A stretch of DNA of 64,000 nt from Tuctoria greenei. Lineage: Eukaryota; Streptophyta; Magnoliopsida; Poales; Poaceae. Position 1 is the stretch's first letter, and each line of letters opens with the position of its first letter. The notes under the pieces were generated by a model. It was not told the origin of the DNA. It made no database searches and was given only the letters and a program-made list of their open reading frames with translations. Where the stretch lies: positions 93,719,178 through 93,783,177 of the forward strand of contig JAYESD010000011.1 in NCBI GenBank assembly GCA_036927565.1, given 5' to 3'. Made by a program: the position numbers and the translations under genes. Shown piece by piece: positions 1-9,640 of the stretch.

Positions 1-1
1 G

Positions 2-492
2 CGACCTTTGAGAGGCACTTCATCGTCGCAGGCTTCGACCGCTGGGACCAGTGGTCGTCTCTCGCAGACGCAGCTGGAGCTCCAGGCCATGAGGGAGTCA
101 CTGACGCAAACTCAGGCAGAGCTGGAGCGGACGAGAGCGGAGGCAAGGGAGGAGCAGCAGAGGACGACCTTAATGATGGCCCAGATGCAAGCAACGGTGG
201 CGGTAAGTAATTTAAAGTACCGTAGTTAAATTTCACAACACTTAATAACATATATCTGCTAATATCTTGCAATGACAGGCTCTTGCTCGACAAAGCGGTC
301 AGGACATCCAGATTCCTACGCTTCCGCCGCAGCAGACACCGGAGCAGGTAATATTGTCTATACCTAGGAGTTTGATTCCCTTTTCATTATGTTAAAAAGT
401 TATTTGCATCACATTTAATCCTAATTATGATTCTTTTGCAGGGTTCCGGAACGCGTCGAGATCCCGGAGGCAGTGGAGGGGGTAGCGTGTAG
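2..492 (+). CDS. CACTA-encoded protein, C-terminal exons (partial)
   Basis: I see the last three exons of a gene that enters from the left. Exon a (2-202) encodes a Ser/Thr-rich stretch followed by a Gln/Glu/Arg-rich segment, probably a coiled coil (about residues 20-60). Its donor is GTAAGT at 203. Exon b is 279-347 (acceptor AG at 277-278, donor GT at 348). Exon c is 442-492, ending in TAG. All three junctions are phase 0 and join without a stop, giving a Gly/Ser-rich tail ending in GGGSV. Such coiled-coil, Gly-rich tails occur at the C-terminus of plant CACTA-associated transposase-like ORFs, but no catalytic domain is inside the window. Which CACTA product this is cannot be told. Confidence 0.6.
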
Positions 493-880
493 ACACTGGA
501 GCAGGTGAGAAACTCTCTTTAAGTGTATCTAATCAAGCTTTAGTAGTTTTTGACCATGATAGAAATGATTAGTATATAGTGAATAAGTTGTTAGTGCTTC
601 CATTTAACAAAAGAGCTAGTGATTATCACTGATGTTACCTTCTTATGTCGAAACTGATGTTCATTGAGTTAACAAAGGGCTAGTGCTTCCATTTAACTAG
701 TGATATAGTACATTACTTCATTTGAAACTACATCATGCTTCCTTCTTTTGTCACTGATGTTCTTGGCCTCTTATGTTATCACTTAGTTGACATTGATGCT
801 TACTAGTGATTATGTTTGTTTTGCAGGGATCCGAAACGCGCCGGGAAGATCCTGGAGGTAATGGAGGGGCTAGCGTGTAG
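493..880 (+). repeat. Tandem duplicate of the terminal exon of the CACTA gene
   Basis: Directly after the TAG at 490-492 the sequence ACACTGGAGCAG, nearly identical to the end of exon b, is again followed by a splice-donor-like GTGAGA, an intron-like AT-rich stretch, an acceptor TTTTGCAG (ending 826) and a second copy of the last exon (827-880). That copy reads GSETRREDPGG at its start and also ends in ASV then TAG. The block 336-492 was therefore duplicated as 493-880. The second exon is in the same phase as the first and could serve as an alternative last exon. Confidence 0.7.
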
Positions 881-1052
881 CCCGGTGTAATTTATTTGGA
901 AAATTGTGGTGTTTGTTGATGTTTTGAACCATGGGCGAACTTATATTGACTGTTCTGTGACTGTATATATCTGTATATATTTTTTGACTGTTCTGTGACT
1001 CGCCATCGAGCGAGGTAGACAGTTTCTGTTTTTAAAAAAATTTCGAAAACTT

Positions 1053-1436
1053 AACTTACGTCGGCTATGAGCATGCCGACGTAAGTTTGCCCAGGTTAAC
1101 TTACGTCGGTATGGCCAGACCGACGTAAGTTAAACCACTTAACTTACGTCGTTTGCCCTGGCCGACGTAAGTTACAGCACTTAACTTACGTCGGCCTGCC
1201 CAAGCCGACGTAAGTCATCCGGCCCAGCCCAAGGCCCATCTCGAGGGTGAACTTACGTCGGCTCCTGCAGACCGACGTAATTAAGGTAACTTACGTCAGT
1301 GGCCGACGTAAGTTACCTTAATTACGTCCAAAACCCTATGTTGGCTGAAAGCCGACGTAATTAAGCAAAAACCGACATAATTAAGTTAATTACGTTGGTT
1401 TAAGCCTAACTTACGTCGGCTTTGGCCGACGTAAGT
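1053..1436. repeat. CACTA subterminal inverted-repeat array
   Basis: At least seven short hairpin units use the core AACTTACGTCGG and its complement CCGACGTAAGTT: 1053-1087, 1098-1131, 1141-1173, 1183-1215, 1250-1282, 1288-1314 and 1408-1436. Diverged half-units with TTAATTACGTC lie between 1319 and 1395. Arms are about 10-12 bp and loops about 5-12 nt. In En/Spm-type elements such arrays bind the element's own DNA-binding protein; that role is inferred here. Confidence 0.85.
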
Positions 1437-1437
1437 G

Positions 1438-1455
1438 ACCGGTATTCCTGTAGTG
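1438..1455 (+). repeat. CACTA terminal inverted repeat (right end)
   Basis: The last bases before the flank are ACCGGTATTCCTGTAGTG. On the minus strand this begins CACTACAGGAATACC, a standard CACTA terminus. The left partner is outside the window. Confidence 0.85.
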
Positions 1456-3630
1456 TTTGCACCCACCCAAACCCTAGTTCGTGGAGAGCCACCGTCAAGG
1501 AGGGAGGAGAAGATCACAAGCAAGAAGAAGAAGAGGAGGAAACGAAGAAGGATAGAGATCTCCACCAAGTTTCGTCCTTCACCACCAATTCATCTCCAAG
1601 TTCATCACCAACCCTAGATCATCAAGACCCAAGTGTTACCTCCAAGTTTATTGGTTCATTGGAGTTCCAAACACCTGGTATACCTTCTATTCTCTTTTCC
1701 TTACGAGAATTCAACCCCTAATCTCCGAATTTACGTCGATCTAGAAAACCCTAATCTGCTGATCTCGCGGAGTGCGGACTTGTCTGGTCCCTAGTGGACT
1801 AGTCCGATCTTTCTGGTTAAGTTGTGTTGAATTGACTCTAAAATTTGATCTAATCAACTCCAAACCTGTATAAACTTGTTAAAAGCTATTAGAACTAGTT
1901 AGAGATCATTAAAAGCAATCTAGTAACAAGTTCTACCTTGCATTTGCATCAATCATGCATGTCATGTCATATTGAGTAATATTTGTGCACTCTTTGATTG
2001 TGTTTCTTGTCTTGTATGTTTATTGTGTGGATTAGACGGATTTGCGCTAGAAAGTGCCGCAGAGGATCTCCAGCATCAAGAGTTTGAAGGCTTTGACCCT
2101 AATCAACAGCAAGAGCAAGGCAAGTGTCCTTGAAGCATATTGATCCTGTTTTTAAAATAAATGTTTTGTTTGAAAGCAGCATGCTGTGTCAATTTGATGG
2201 GAATCCTATGGTAAGAAGTTTACTAGACTTGCTAAACCACCCTTGTCACCTGGAATTTATGGTAGAGCTTCGGGATGGATTTTTTACCTTTTGCTTCGCT
2301 TAATCAACAGTGATGGGAATAACTATACCACTCAATTTAATTATGCATGGATGAGATTATGGTTAACATGAACTGGTTAAATATGGTATGGTAATGGGTG
2401 ATCTAAGCAAGCCTGGTATGTGGATGGGTTGGATGTTATGGTGGTTTGCTTGCTTTAGATCTAGTGACCGATTCATGCGAGAATAAGCCAGGACTACAAT
2501 GCCACCATGAGGCCAAGTATGGGTGCGGCGTAGCTGATTAATTAGGGCTTTGCTAGTGCTGTTTGGACCATTGTGGATGCTCGGGGAAGGGGTAGTCGGA
2601 TTGGGTTTGTTGATGATTGGTGGGACTACCCTAGGATCCGAATGGCTCAAGAGGGGGCCCTTGGTTGAAGATGTGCTCAGTTGGAGGCATCGCCACCGGT
2701 GAACCCTTAGTGGGGTCTAAATAGGCTAGTAATCCTTTTGTAAAGGCTACTTTGTGATCTCTTGGCCACACACCAACGGAAGTGTGTATTATGACTGACG
2801 GGTCATGGGCATAAGGGAGGTTCTTAGTCGCCGAAAGGTGATGAAATCACGAACACGTGCGTAAAGAGGTACAAACTCTGCAGAGTTAATTAAAACTATT
2901 ATGATAGCCGTGCTCCCGGTTATGAGCACCTGGACAACTTCCATGATTAGAGGGAAATTGGAATTTGGGATGGTTATGGTTTGGTAATGGTTATGGATGG
3001 TTATGGATTAATTTCTGGTATTGAATATGGTTATTGACGATGGTGAAATCTGGAATTATTGATGATGGTAGTGAATTCAGATTGGTATTATGGTATTACT
3101 TATGATTATGATGGGTTTACTTCACATACATATAATATATATATTGCTTTTCGAATGTTTTACTGTACTTTTTAGCACTTTGCCATTATTATTGTCGTCA
3201 TTTGAATAAGCCACATGTCATACTTTCCACACTTGCTGAGTACGACATGTACTCACTCTTGCAATCCCCCCAACAGTTGCAGGTCAGGATTGGGAGTTTA
3301 ATGGTGATAATGCGGAGTTCTAGGCCGTGTCTACCATCAGCTTTGCCTGTGGTGTTAATTGGAGCTGCGCATATATACCCTATTGCTTATGCTTAGTTTG
3401 CTTAGTTGCTTAATTAGTTTATTTCCGCTGCATTAGTTGAACTTGTCGTTAATATTCACTAGAGCTTGTATTCGAGGATAATCTGGTTTGTGTAATAAAA
3501 TTTGGTTAATTAATCTTGTTCTGTGGTAATTTTCTGTATATCGTTTGTGGTTGCACTCGTGTATGTGTGATGAACATCCTGGGCACACATATGCGTTAGC
3601 TTGGTTCATTTTTCGGAATCGGGCGTCACA
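1456..3630 (+). mobile_element. Element X: right part of a long gypsy-type LTR (solo or 3' LTR)
   Basis: This 2.2-kb non-coding stretch ends in GGGCGTCACA, a common 3' end for long gypsy LTRs in grasses. Near the end it has the TGAGTACG...TGTACTCACTCTTGC block (about 3237-3265) that I associate with such LTRs. It starts with a purine-rich, leader-like stretch (GAAGAAGAAG, about 1515-1555) and contains GGACTAGTCCG-like sites near 1775-1806. No ORF here resembles a known protein. No polypurine tract or coding sequence is seen, so it is LTR throughout. Its left part is beyond the CACTA and outside the window. It joins directly to a G1 LTR truncated at 3631, so X is inferred to have inserted into that LTR, with gagag (3631-3635) the predicted target duplication. 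Confidence 0.6.
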
Positions 3631-4254
3631 GAGAGCCCCCTATGTATCGTTGGCCTGTCCTTTTATAGTACAAGGACATGCCGTTACAAGTTGGCCTGGC
3701 CCGACATGTGGCCCCGGCGGCTACTAATATTGATACACATTTGATGCGCTTAAATACCCTTAATGATCGAGTTACGGGCTTTGACAACGTCGTTACTGGT
3801 AATTAAGATCGTCCGATCGTGTGTCATTTACATAGTATTAATGACACTTAATCGGGTCTTGAAGTCCTTGATTCCCTTTTGAAGATACGGAGCCATTGTG
3901 TAGTCTACCGGAGGTTTGAGGCTGAAGATCCGACGGTTGGACACGTGGTAGCTTTGGAGCATACTGTGGGGAACAGATAGGTCCAGTGCCACCAGACACG
4001 TGTCAGTTCTGGAGCTTCCCTCAGTCTGGGGTTAGGTCCGGGGTGCCATTATGGTACATAGCCCGGAGCTTCCCCCTTGTGGGCGGTAGCTCCAGTTTGA
4101 TGGTACACGTGGCGACCCTGGGACTAACCATGTTGGGGAAGCGGGTTCGGTTATGTCTGACATGTGGGGCTCCGGAGGTCTTCAAATCAAGTAGATGACA
4201 TTCCCTTGAGATCTTTGCAATCTCAAGGGGTATACGGTACCCAGGGTACCGACA
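3631..4254 (-). repeat. G1 3' LTR (truncated)
   Basis: It aligns with 15938-16564 of the other G1 LTR with scattered substitutions and ends in the same GGTACCGACA. The TATA region is kept (TTTTATAG on plus, about 3660-3668, meaning CTATAAAA on minus). The missing 293 bp should lie beyond X, left of the window. Confidence 0.9.
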
Positions 4255-4790
4255 GTGGCCCCCTGGGCCCACCTCTGGGAAGACACCTTGGGTGAAGTCA
4301 TTCCGCCGGAGGTGGGTCCATCCTTCGACTTTTGAGCCGAGTCTTCAAAGGTCTTCAGATGTGCCGTTGGCGATAGTGTTGGAGTTAAATCCTCACCGTG
4401 TGGCATATCTCGGTGCGGCAAATGAGATCTTTGGTGTGCGGACCTCACGCAATTGAAGGTCGCCAGTTCCCGATGTGAAAATCGTATCGGTTCCGCGCGC
4501 CTTGTCAGGCCGCCGCCTTCGGGCTTCCCGCCTTTCATGATGACAACCGTTCGCCTGGGTAAGAACCTCGACTTGATCGTCGGGGTGGTCCCAGATCCCT
4601 CTTGTCATCGGCAGGGTGAAATTTTTGAATAGTATCTTCGGCTTCCCTGCGGTTTCCATCCAAGCATTGCGGGGGCTTACTTTAGAAGGAAAGTGCGCAC
4701 CGTCTGGGGTTCTTTACGCCTCTCATCTGAACTTGCGCTCGAACTCCCAAACTTGTGCTTGCTTTTCCTCTCTTGCCTCGCTGTGCTGCG
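4255..4790. other. G1 polypurine tract and upstream region of the antisense gene
   Basis: Next to the LTR the minus strand reads GGGCCCAGGGGGCCA (about 4256-4270), the likely polypurine tract; G2 has the same sequence before its 3' LTR. The rest has no protein-like ORF. It is the only room for a promoter of the plus-strand antisense gene starting at 4791. I see no clear TATA box. Confidence 0.6.
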
Positions 4791-6173
4791 ATGGAGTTGG
4801 GTCTCCGCGAGAGCCTCTTGAAGACCGAAGGTGACCTGAAGAAGGTCCGGGCCCTCATGGGGTGGTCCCCAGACTTCTTCAACCACCTGGTCCGCGCCGG
4901 GGGAGATCTCCCATTCGAGAAGGAGCACGCCGGCGAGATGGTGTACTTTTCTGCGTACGCCATGGTGGGATTGATCCCACCTTTTTCCTCCTTTTTCTTA
5001 ATGCTGCTAGACTTCTATGGTCTGCAGCTGTACCACCTTGGCCCCCACTCCATTCTTCTAGTGTCTGTCTTCGTCCACTTCTGTGAAATGTGGGTGGGCA
5101 TCCCCCCTGCATTGAGCTTTTTCGGACCTTCTTCACCGTCCATACCATCGGAAGGGAGTAATGAGTACCTTGGCTTCTACCACTTTGTGAAGCGCAAGAA
5201 GTGCCCATTCAAGTACCTCCGGTTGTTTCCCTCTCAAAAGTGGGACGATTGGAAGAAGGACTGGATCCGGGTGGAGGAGCACGAGAAGCTGGAGCTGCCC
5301 GAAGGCCTCCCCAACATCGACACTGCAGTCTGGAGTGAAGCTCCGGTGCTGTCGGATGCCTTCGACCCTGCTCTGACCAGGATCCGCCATTGTGAGGGGA
5401 GGATCAACTCCTCAGGCGGTATTTTGCAATTTCCTGGTCAACAGGTGGGCACCGCTGAAGAGGAGAGAAAAACTCTCTTGGTCCCTCAACAGTGTGATGG
5501 ACGACGACCGGGTCGAGGCCGGGCTGAAGTCTAACATGGAGGGGGCGACCTTGGAGTTTCATCTCAAGAAGTTCCAGCATGGCATCGACGTCGCGGGTGA
5601 TGACTTGACCCCGCCACCAGCTTTCCTCCCTCTGAACGTGGATGTACAGTTCAGCAGGGAGCTCCGGCGGATGATGCCGGTGCTTGACGACCTCAGTGTC
5701 GTCGAGAGACGATCGACTTCCAGGGTGGTGATCCCTGGGGCTTTTGAAGGTGGCTCCGACCCTGCCCCGAAGCCAAGGACCGAAGTCGTCGGCAAGGGCA
5801 AGGAGCCGATGGCCGAACCCTCGAGCCGGAAGAGGAAGCTAAAGCATGCCGACGGAAGGTCTGTCAGGCCCTGCTCCCTCTACAGCAGCTCCTTCTTCCC
5901 GGAGGGGGAGGTCTTCTACAACTGCGGCGACTGCATCTGCAGCAGTGTCTTCCCGGGGTGCTAGCTCCGGGCATGTGACTCCAGTACCAGGGCCAGCTGA
6001 GGTCTCTGGGTCTGGAGGTCCTTCCCGGTCGAGGGGGCCTCGACTAAGGAAATGCCCGCGGCTGCAACAAGTTTCGGGGGGCCTTCCGGAGCTACCATGC
6101 CGGCGGCGGCCATGGTCAGTCCAGAATGCCCGGGAAAGAGATTCCGTGCAAGCTGGTGCGGAAGCCTTCCGAG

Positions 6174-6251
6174 GTAATTTTTAATCATTACCTCAGACAA
6201 TTGTTTTGTTGTAGTAACTGTTTTTTAAGTTTCTTCATCCATCATCTGCAG
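6174..6251 (+). other. Spliceosomal intron in the G1 antisense gene
   Basis: The donor is GAG|GTAATTT and the acceptor CATCTGCAG|C, 78 nt, T-rich. G2 has a 77-nt intron at the same place (39617-39693, minus). In G2 the exon 1 frame (SGSLPR) runs across the junction into VPKK; in G1 exon 2 also opens with VPKK in the matching phase. Confidence 0.8.
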
Positions 6252-6567
6252 CGTCCCCAAGAAGAGGAGTGAGGCTTCGCCCTCAGCCACAGCGACTGAA
6301 GCTGTGAGGGCGGAGGCTTCTGCTCCTGTCCCGGTGCCGCCCCGAGTGGTGGCTAAAGCTGCTGCAGCTCCGGCGCCAGCTGTCGTGGTCATGGACTTCG
6401 ACTCATCCCCCGAGACTCCCGTGGTAGTGACGGACCACGGGAGAGAAGATGCGCCAGCGGAACTTGCCCCGGAGGTTGAAGCCCCGGGTCTTGATGCTGA
6501 GATGTTGGAAGCTTCGGCTGATGAGCCGGAGGAAGCAATGATTCCGGCCCCAAAGCTGGGAATTGTC

Positions 6568-6840
6568 GAAGCCCCGGTGGTTGAGACGAATGTTATTGAA
6601 GTCCCGGCGAGCGAGCCGGATGTTGAGGAAGTCCCGGCGGTTGAGCCGGCTACCTCCGAAGCTCTGGCTTCAGAGCCGGTTGCCACTGAAGCTCCAGCTG
6701 CAGAGCTGGTTGCAGTTGAAGACCTTCCGGCGCCTGAGCCGGTTGAGGTTGAAGCTCCGGCCTCAGGGTCGGTTGTTGCGGAGGCATCAACACTCGAACC
6801 CATGATGGTCGAGGCGCTAACACCTGACCCACCAATAAAG
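6568..6840 (+). repeat. 30-bp (10-residue) acidic repeats in the antisense gene
   Basis: About eight consecutive units with a 30-bp period encode variants of E-(V/A)-P-A-x-E-P-x-x-x (EVPASEPDVE, EVPAVEPATS, EALASEPVAT and so on). G2 has the same period with variants such as DEVPAPKPVV (about 39080-39290). The segment is likely an unstructured linker. Confidence 0.8.
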
Positions 6841-8591
6841 GAGGAGCCCAGGTCGGAGCCGGAAGTAGCCCCTGCTCCAGAAGTGATGACGGCAGAGGTG
6901 CCTGCTGATGAGCCAGGGTGCCCTGATGAAGTCGCTGGCCCCCTCCCTGAGGGGGCAAATGAAGACCTAGCGGCAGGGCCTTCGGAACCACTTCCAGAGG
7001 TTGGAACTTCTTCTGCAGGACCCTCCTCGGTGGCAACTGAGGCTATCCCAGAGGATGGCCCTAGTGCCGTGGAGGCTCAGGGGACCACTCTTGTGGAGTG
7101 GGACCCAATTTTTGTAAACGAGAACCCGCTGAAACCAGCGGAGGAGACCCCAGCAGGTCCGGACCCTATTCCCCTGTCGTTGTCCATTGACAACGCGTGC
7201 TCCAGTCTGCGTCAAGTCTAGCTAGCATTCTACCACGACAGTAAGGCTCTTGAAGAGGAGCGCCAAACCCTTAGGCGGTGGCGTAATCAGCTCTACTTCG
7301 AGACCAAGCTGGCGCAGTCGAGGCTGGCAGACGACAAAGAGTGGATCAAACAGGAGAAGGTCCGCCTGGAATACTGGGGCAAATTATTGGATGATAGGGA
7401 GATCTTGATTCGTGTCCTCGACACTCAATCCCGGGCCATTTATGAGCAGGCCAAGGCAAATAATAGTGCGGCTGATGATCGCCAAGAAAGGCTTGAAGCC
7501 ATTAACACTACTCTCATCAAGCGCCGGGAGGTACTTGAGGAGAGGGAGAAGAAGCTCGAAGACGAAGAGCAAAAACTCCTAGAGCTGCGGGATGATGTCT
7601 TGAAGAGGGAGGAGGAGCTCGCCGAAAAGGTGGCTCTGGCTGACAAGGGCCTCGAGGAACGCGCCCAGAAATTGGAGGAGCGTTGCGTTGAGGAGGAGGA
7701 GAAGGCCTGGGTGTGAGGGCAGGAACTCTACAAGCAAGAGTGTGCCATCACTGCCAGGGAGAAGAAAGTTAGGGGCCGAGAGAAGGTCCTGGTCGACCGC
7801 CGGAACAAGATCCACCTACAGGAGGAGGAGCTCGGAAAACTCGAGAAGCAGGTTGCTAAAAATATTCAGCAAAATGCCAAAGAGGTTGAGCACCTTGCTC
7901 GTGAGAATTCTGAACTGGCGGCGGCCAAAAGATCCTTGGTGGAACTGAAGGGCTTGAGGACTGTGGACTCCCTACAGGTTTGGGAGTTCCTGAGCAAAGC
8001 CAACGACGCGCTGACACCAATGGACTTCAGTCCCGTGCGTTCGGATGATCCAGAGCCAGAGCCGGACCTGGCGTTGCAAGCGTTGAGCTCGGCGGGTGGC
8101 AAACTCTCCAAGGTGGGTGACGTCATCGCGGACCAGTTGGAGGTTGACGGGCAGTCCCTGGCGAAGAACGTCGCAGAGTATGTGCTGATGTGCTACACCA
8201 GCCGGGATCCCCAATTTCCTCAGGACCCGGTGCTTGAAGGTCCCGTCGAAGGAGAAGGTGAAGCCACCCGAGCCAACGTGTCGGAGGTTGCTCAGAAGGT
8301 CGCCCAGTTCTTAGGGTCTAGGACCATCTCTGTAGCTCCCACTTGTATTGTCTCTTTTTCTTCCCCAATTTTGTAATCCGTTGTCTCCAGATGAATGAAA
8401 TCCACAATTTGTTAACAAATTTCATTTTTTGTCTTCAACACTTCTGTCTTCACTTGGCCCCCTGGTAGATGTACACAATTTGATTGTGAACATGTACCAA
8501 GAGGATATTGTATTTTGTTGAAGACTCATTTGCTTCGAACTTGTAGAGTGTAGGTTCGAAGTCTTCAATAGTGAAGGCCCCCTGAGGTTGT

Positions 8592-8905
8592 CGGAGCTTA
8601 TAAGCTCCGGCATTGACTATCGTTGGAGCTTAGTAGCTTCGGCAATAGTCCCTATCAACGCGTAGAGCATCGATAGTTAGCCCTCCGGGGTGTCGGAGCT
8701 TAGTAGCTCCGGTAGTGACCTTTGCCAACGCGTAGCTTGTCGGCAGCAGACTCCGCTTGTGGGGTCTTCTCACCATCTTTTATTTTGCGTCGACGGCTGG
8801 CCCCCCTAGCTTTGCCGGAGCTTGGTTGCTCCGATAATGCTCGTTTTCAATGTTTAACATCGATCACAAGCCACCTAGGGGGAGTCGGAGCTTTGTTAGC
8901 TCCGG
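8592..8905. repeat. Array of five GGAGCT hairpins between converging genes (G1)
   Basis: Five short inverted repeats lie in 314 bp: 8592-8609 (a perfect 18-nt palindrome, CGGAGCTTATAAGCTCCG), 8624-8642, 8694-8712, 8816-8833 and 8886-8905. All have the form (C)GGAGCTT-n-AGCTCC(G). They lie after the antisense gene (ends 8376) and before the end of integrase (9641). A corresponding set lies in G2 (37134-37343). Confidence 0.85.
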
Positions 8906-9640
8906 CTTTTCTCCATCAACGTGGATTCTTTATTTTTCCTGCACACTGAAGCCAAGAAAAATAGTAAAATTCGCTCCTTGCCTATAGCTTCGTCGCGGCT
9001 TACGATTCCCATAAAAGTTTTAGGTCAAACACAATTCTGAATACAACCGAATGTGTTGCCTTCTTTCTTCCAGATCCAATTGTACTTGGACCCGCCTTAC
9101 TTCGGCCTGCCGGGGTGTAGGTAGAGTGGCGTACTTAGGGTGCTTGACCAGGCTAAGTCGATAGCACACTCCGACCCTAGATTGGCTTCGCGGCATTCAG
9201 GCGAGTGGGCCATGAACAATATTTGAATCCAAAAGAATTGACAATACAACTCGAATTGTAGATGAACTGGTCGAACTAAAATTTCTTAAGAATTGCACAA
9301 CTTTGTTATAGACAAGAAAGAGAAAAATAAAAAATGTTGAGCCTGTACAAAATAAATGCACGTGGAGTCTGTTTCACATGAAGATGTCTTTCATTATAGG
9401 TCCGGGGTATAGGAGAAACAATTACACTCTTAGGGTACGGAACCAGGCTAAGCGTGTTTCATTTCTCGTTTGATCCAAGGTAGCTAGCCACACTTTTAGT
9501 CCTGAGACTGTGACAAGTGTTGCATGAACTTTGCGGACCTTCCGGGAAAGGTCCGGCTGTTCTCCCAAAGGAACTACCCGACTCTGTACAATGACTCTAT
9601 AACATACACCTCAAGTTACTAAAGACTCACCTCCATGATA
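8906..9640. other. G1 non-coding spacer downstream of pol
   Basis: No protein-like ORF is found. It holds the minus-strand pol 3' untranslated region and matches G2 36392-37100 in reverse, including the stretch around AGGTCCGGGGTATAGGAG. I see no terminator-like signal I would defend. Confidence 0.55.

Larger units (their letters stand above)
1..1455 (+). mobile_element. CACTA (En/Spm) DNA transposon, 3' end
   Basis: The right terminus reads ATTCCTGTAGTG at 1444-1455, the inverse complement of a CACTACAGGAAT-type CACTA terminal repeat. It is preceded by a dense array of short inverted repeats (1053-1436), the usual subterminal binding-site region of this superfamily. The last exons of a plus-strand gene lie further inside, so this is the 3' end of the element; the 5' part is outside the window. 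The 3-bp target duplication would be ttt at 1456-1458, which cannot be checked without the left flank. The element appears to be inserted in the LTR that follows. Confidence 0.88.
4791..8376 (+). pseudogene. G1 antisense gene: 'putative gypsy-type transposon' protein with one intron
   Basis: The start is ATG 4791 (MELGLRES), matched by MKLGLSKS in G2. Exon 1 (4791-6173) encodes a conserved domain of about 230 residues, containing FEKEHAGEMVYF and LLDFYGLQLYHLGPHS, that I recognise as the family annotated as putative gypsy-type transposon (PF04195-like). A basic RKRKLKH patch, possibly nuclear localising, follows. Exon 2 (6252-8376) is one frame: a Pro/Ala/Glu-rich segment of 10-residue repeats, then a long Glu/Lys/Arg coiled coil (about 7230-7930) and a conserved tail. 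Breaks: frameshifts in exon 1 near 5395 and again after 5850, and in-frame stops TAG 7219-7221 and TGA 7714-7716 in exon 2. The gene is antisense to gag-pol and converges on integrase. Its function is unknown; the family name does not prove transposase activity. Confidence 0.8.

Noticed and set aside
1053..1436. CRISPR-like appearance of regularly spaced short repeats
   Set aside because: The repeats are inverted pairs with short variable loops at a CACTA terminus in plant DNA, with no cas genes.
2363..2650. 95-codon minus-strand frame in the X LTR
   Set aside because: Low-information frame within an LTR; no domain and no partner frame.
6225..6803. 192-codon minus-strand frame, Ser/Ala/Gly/Thr rich
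   Set aside because: It is the complement of the Pro/Ala/Glu repeats of the antisense gene; period and composition are explained by that gene.
4791..8376. Calling the antisense product a transposase
   Set aside because: The name is only the family label; no catalytic motif is visible and the element transposes through its own RT and integrase.
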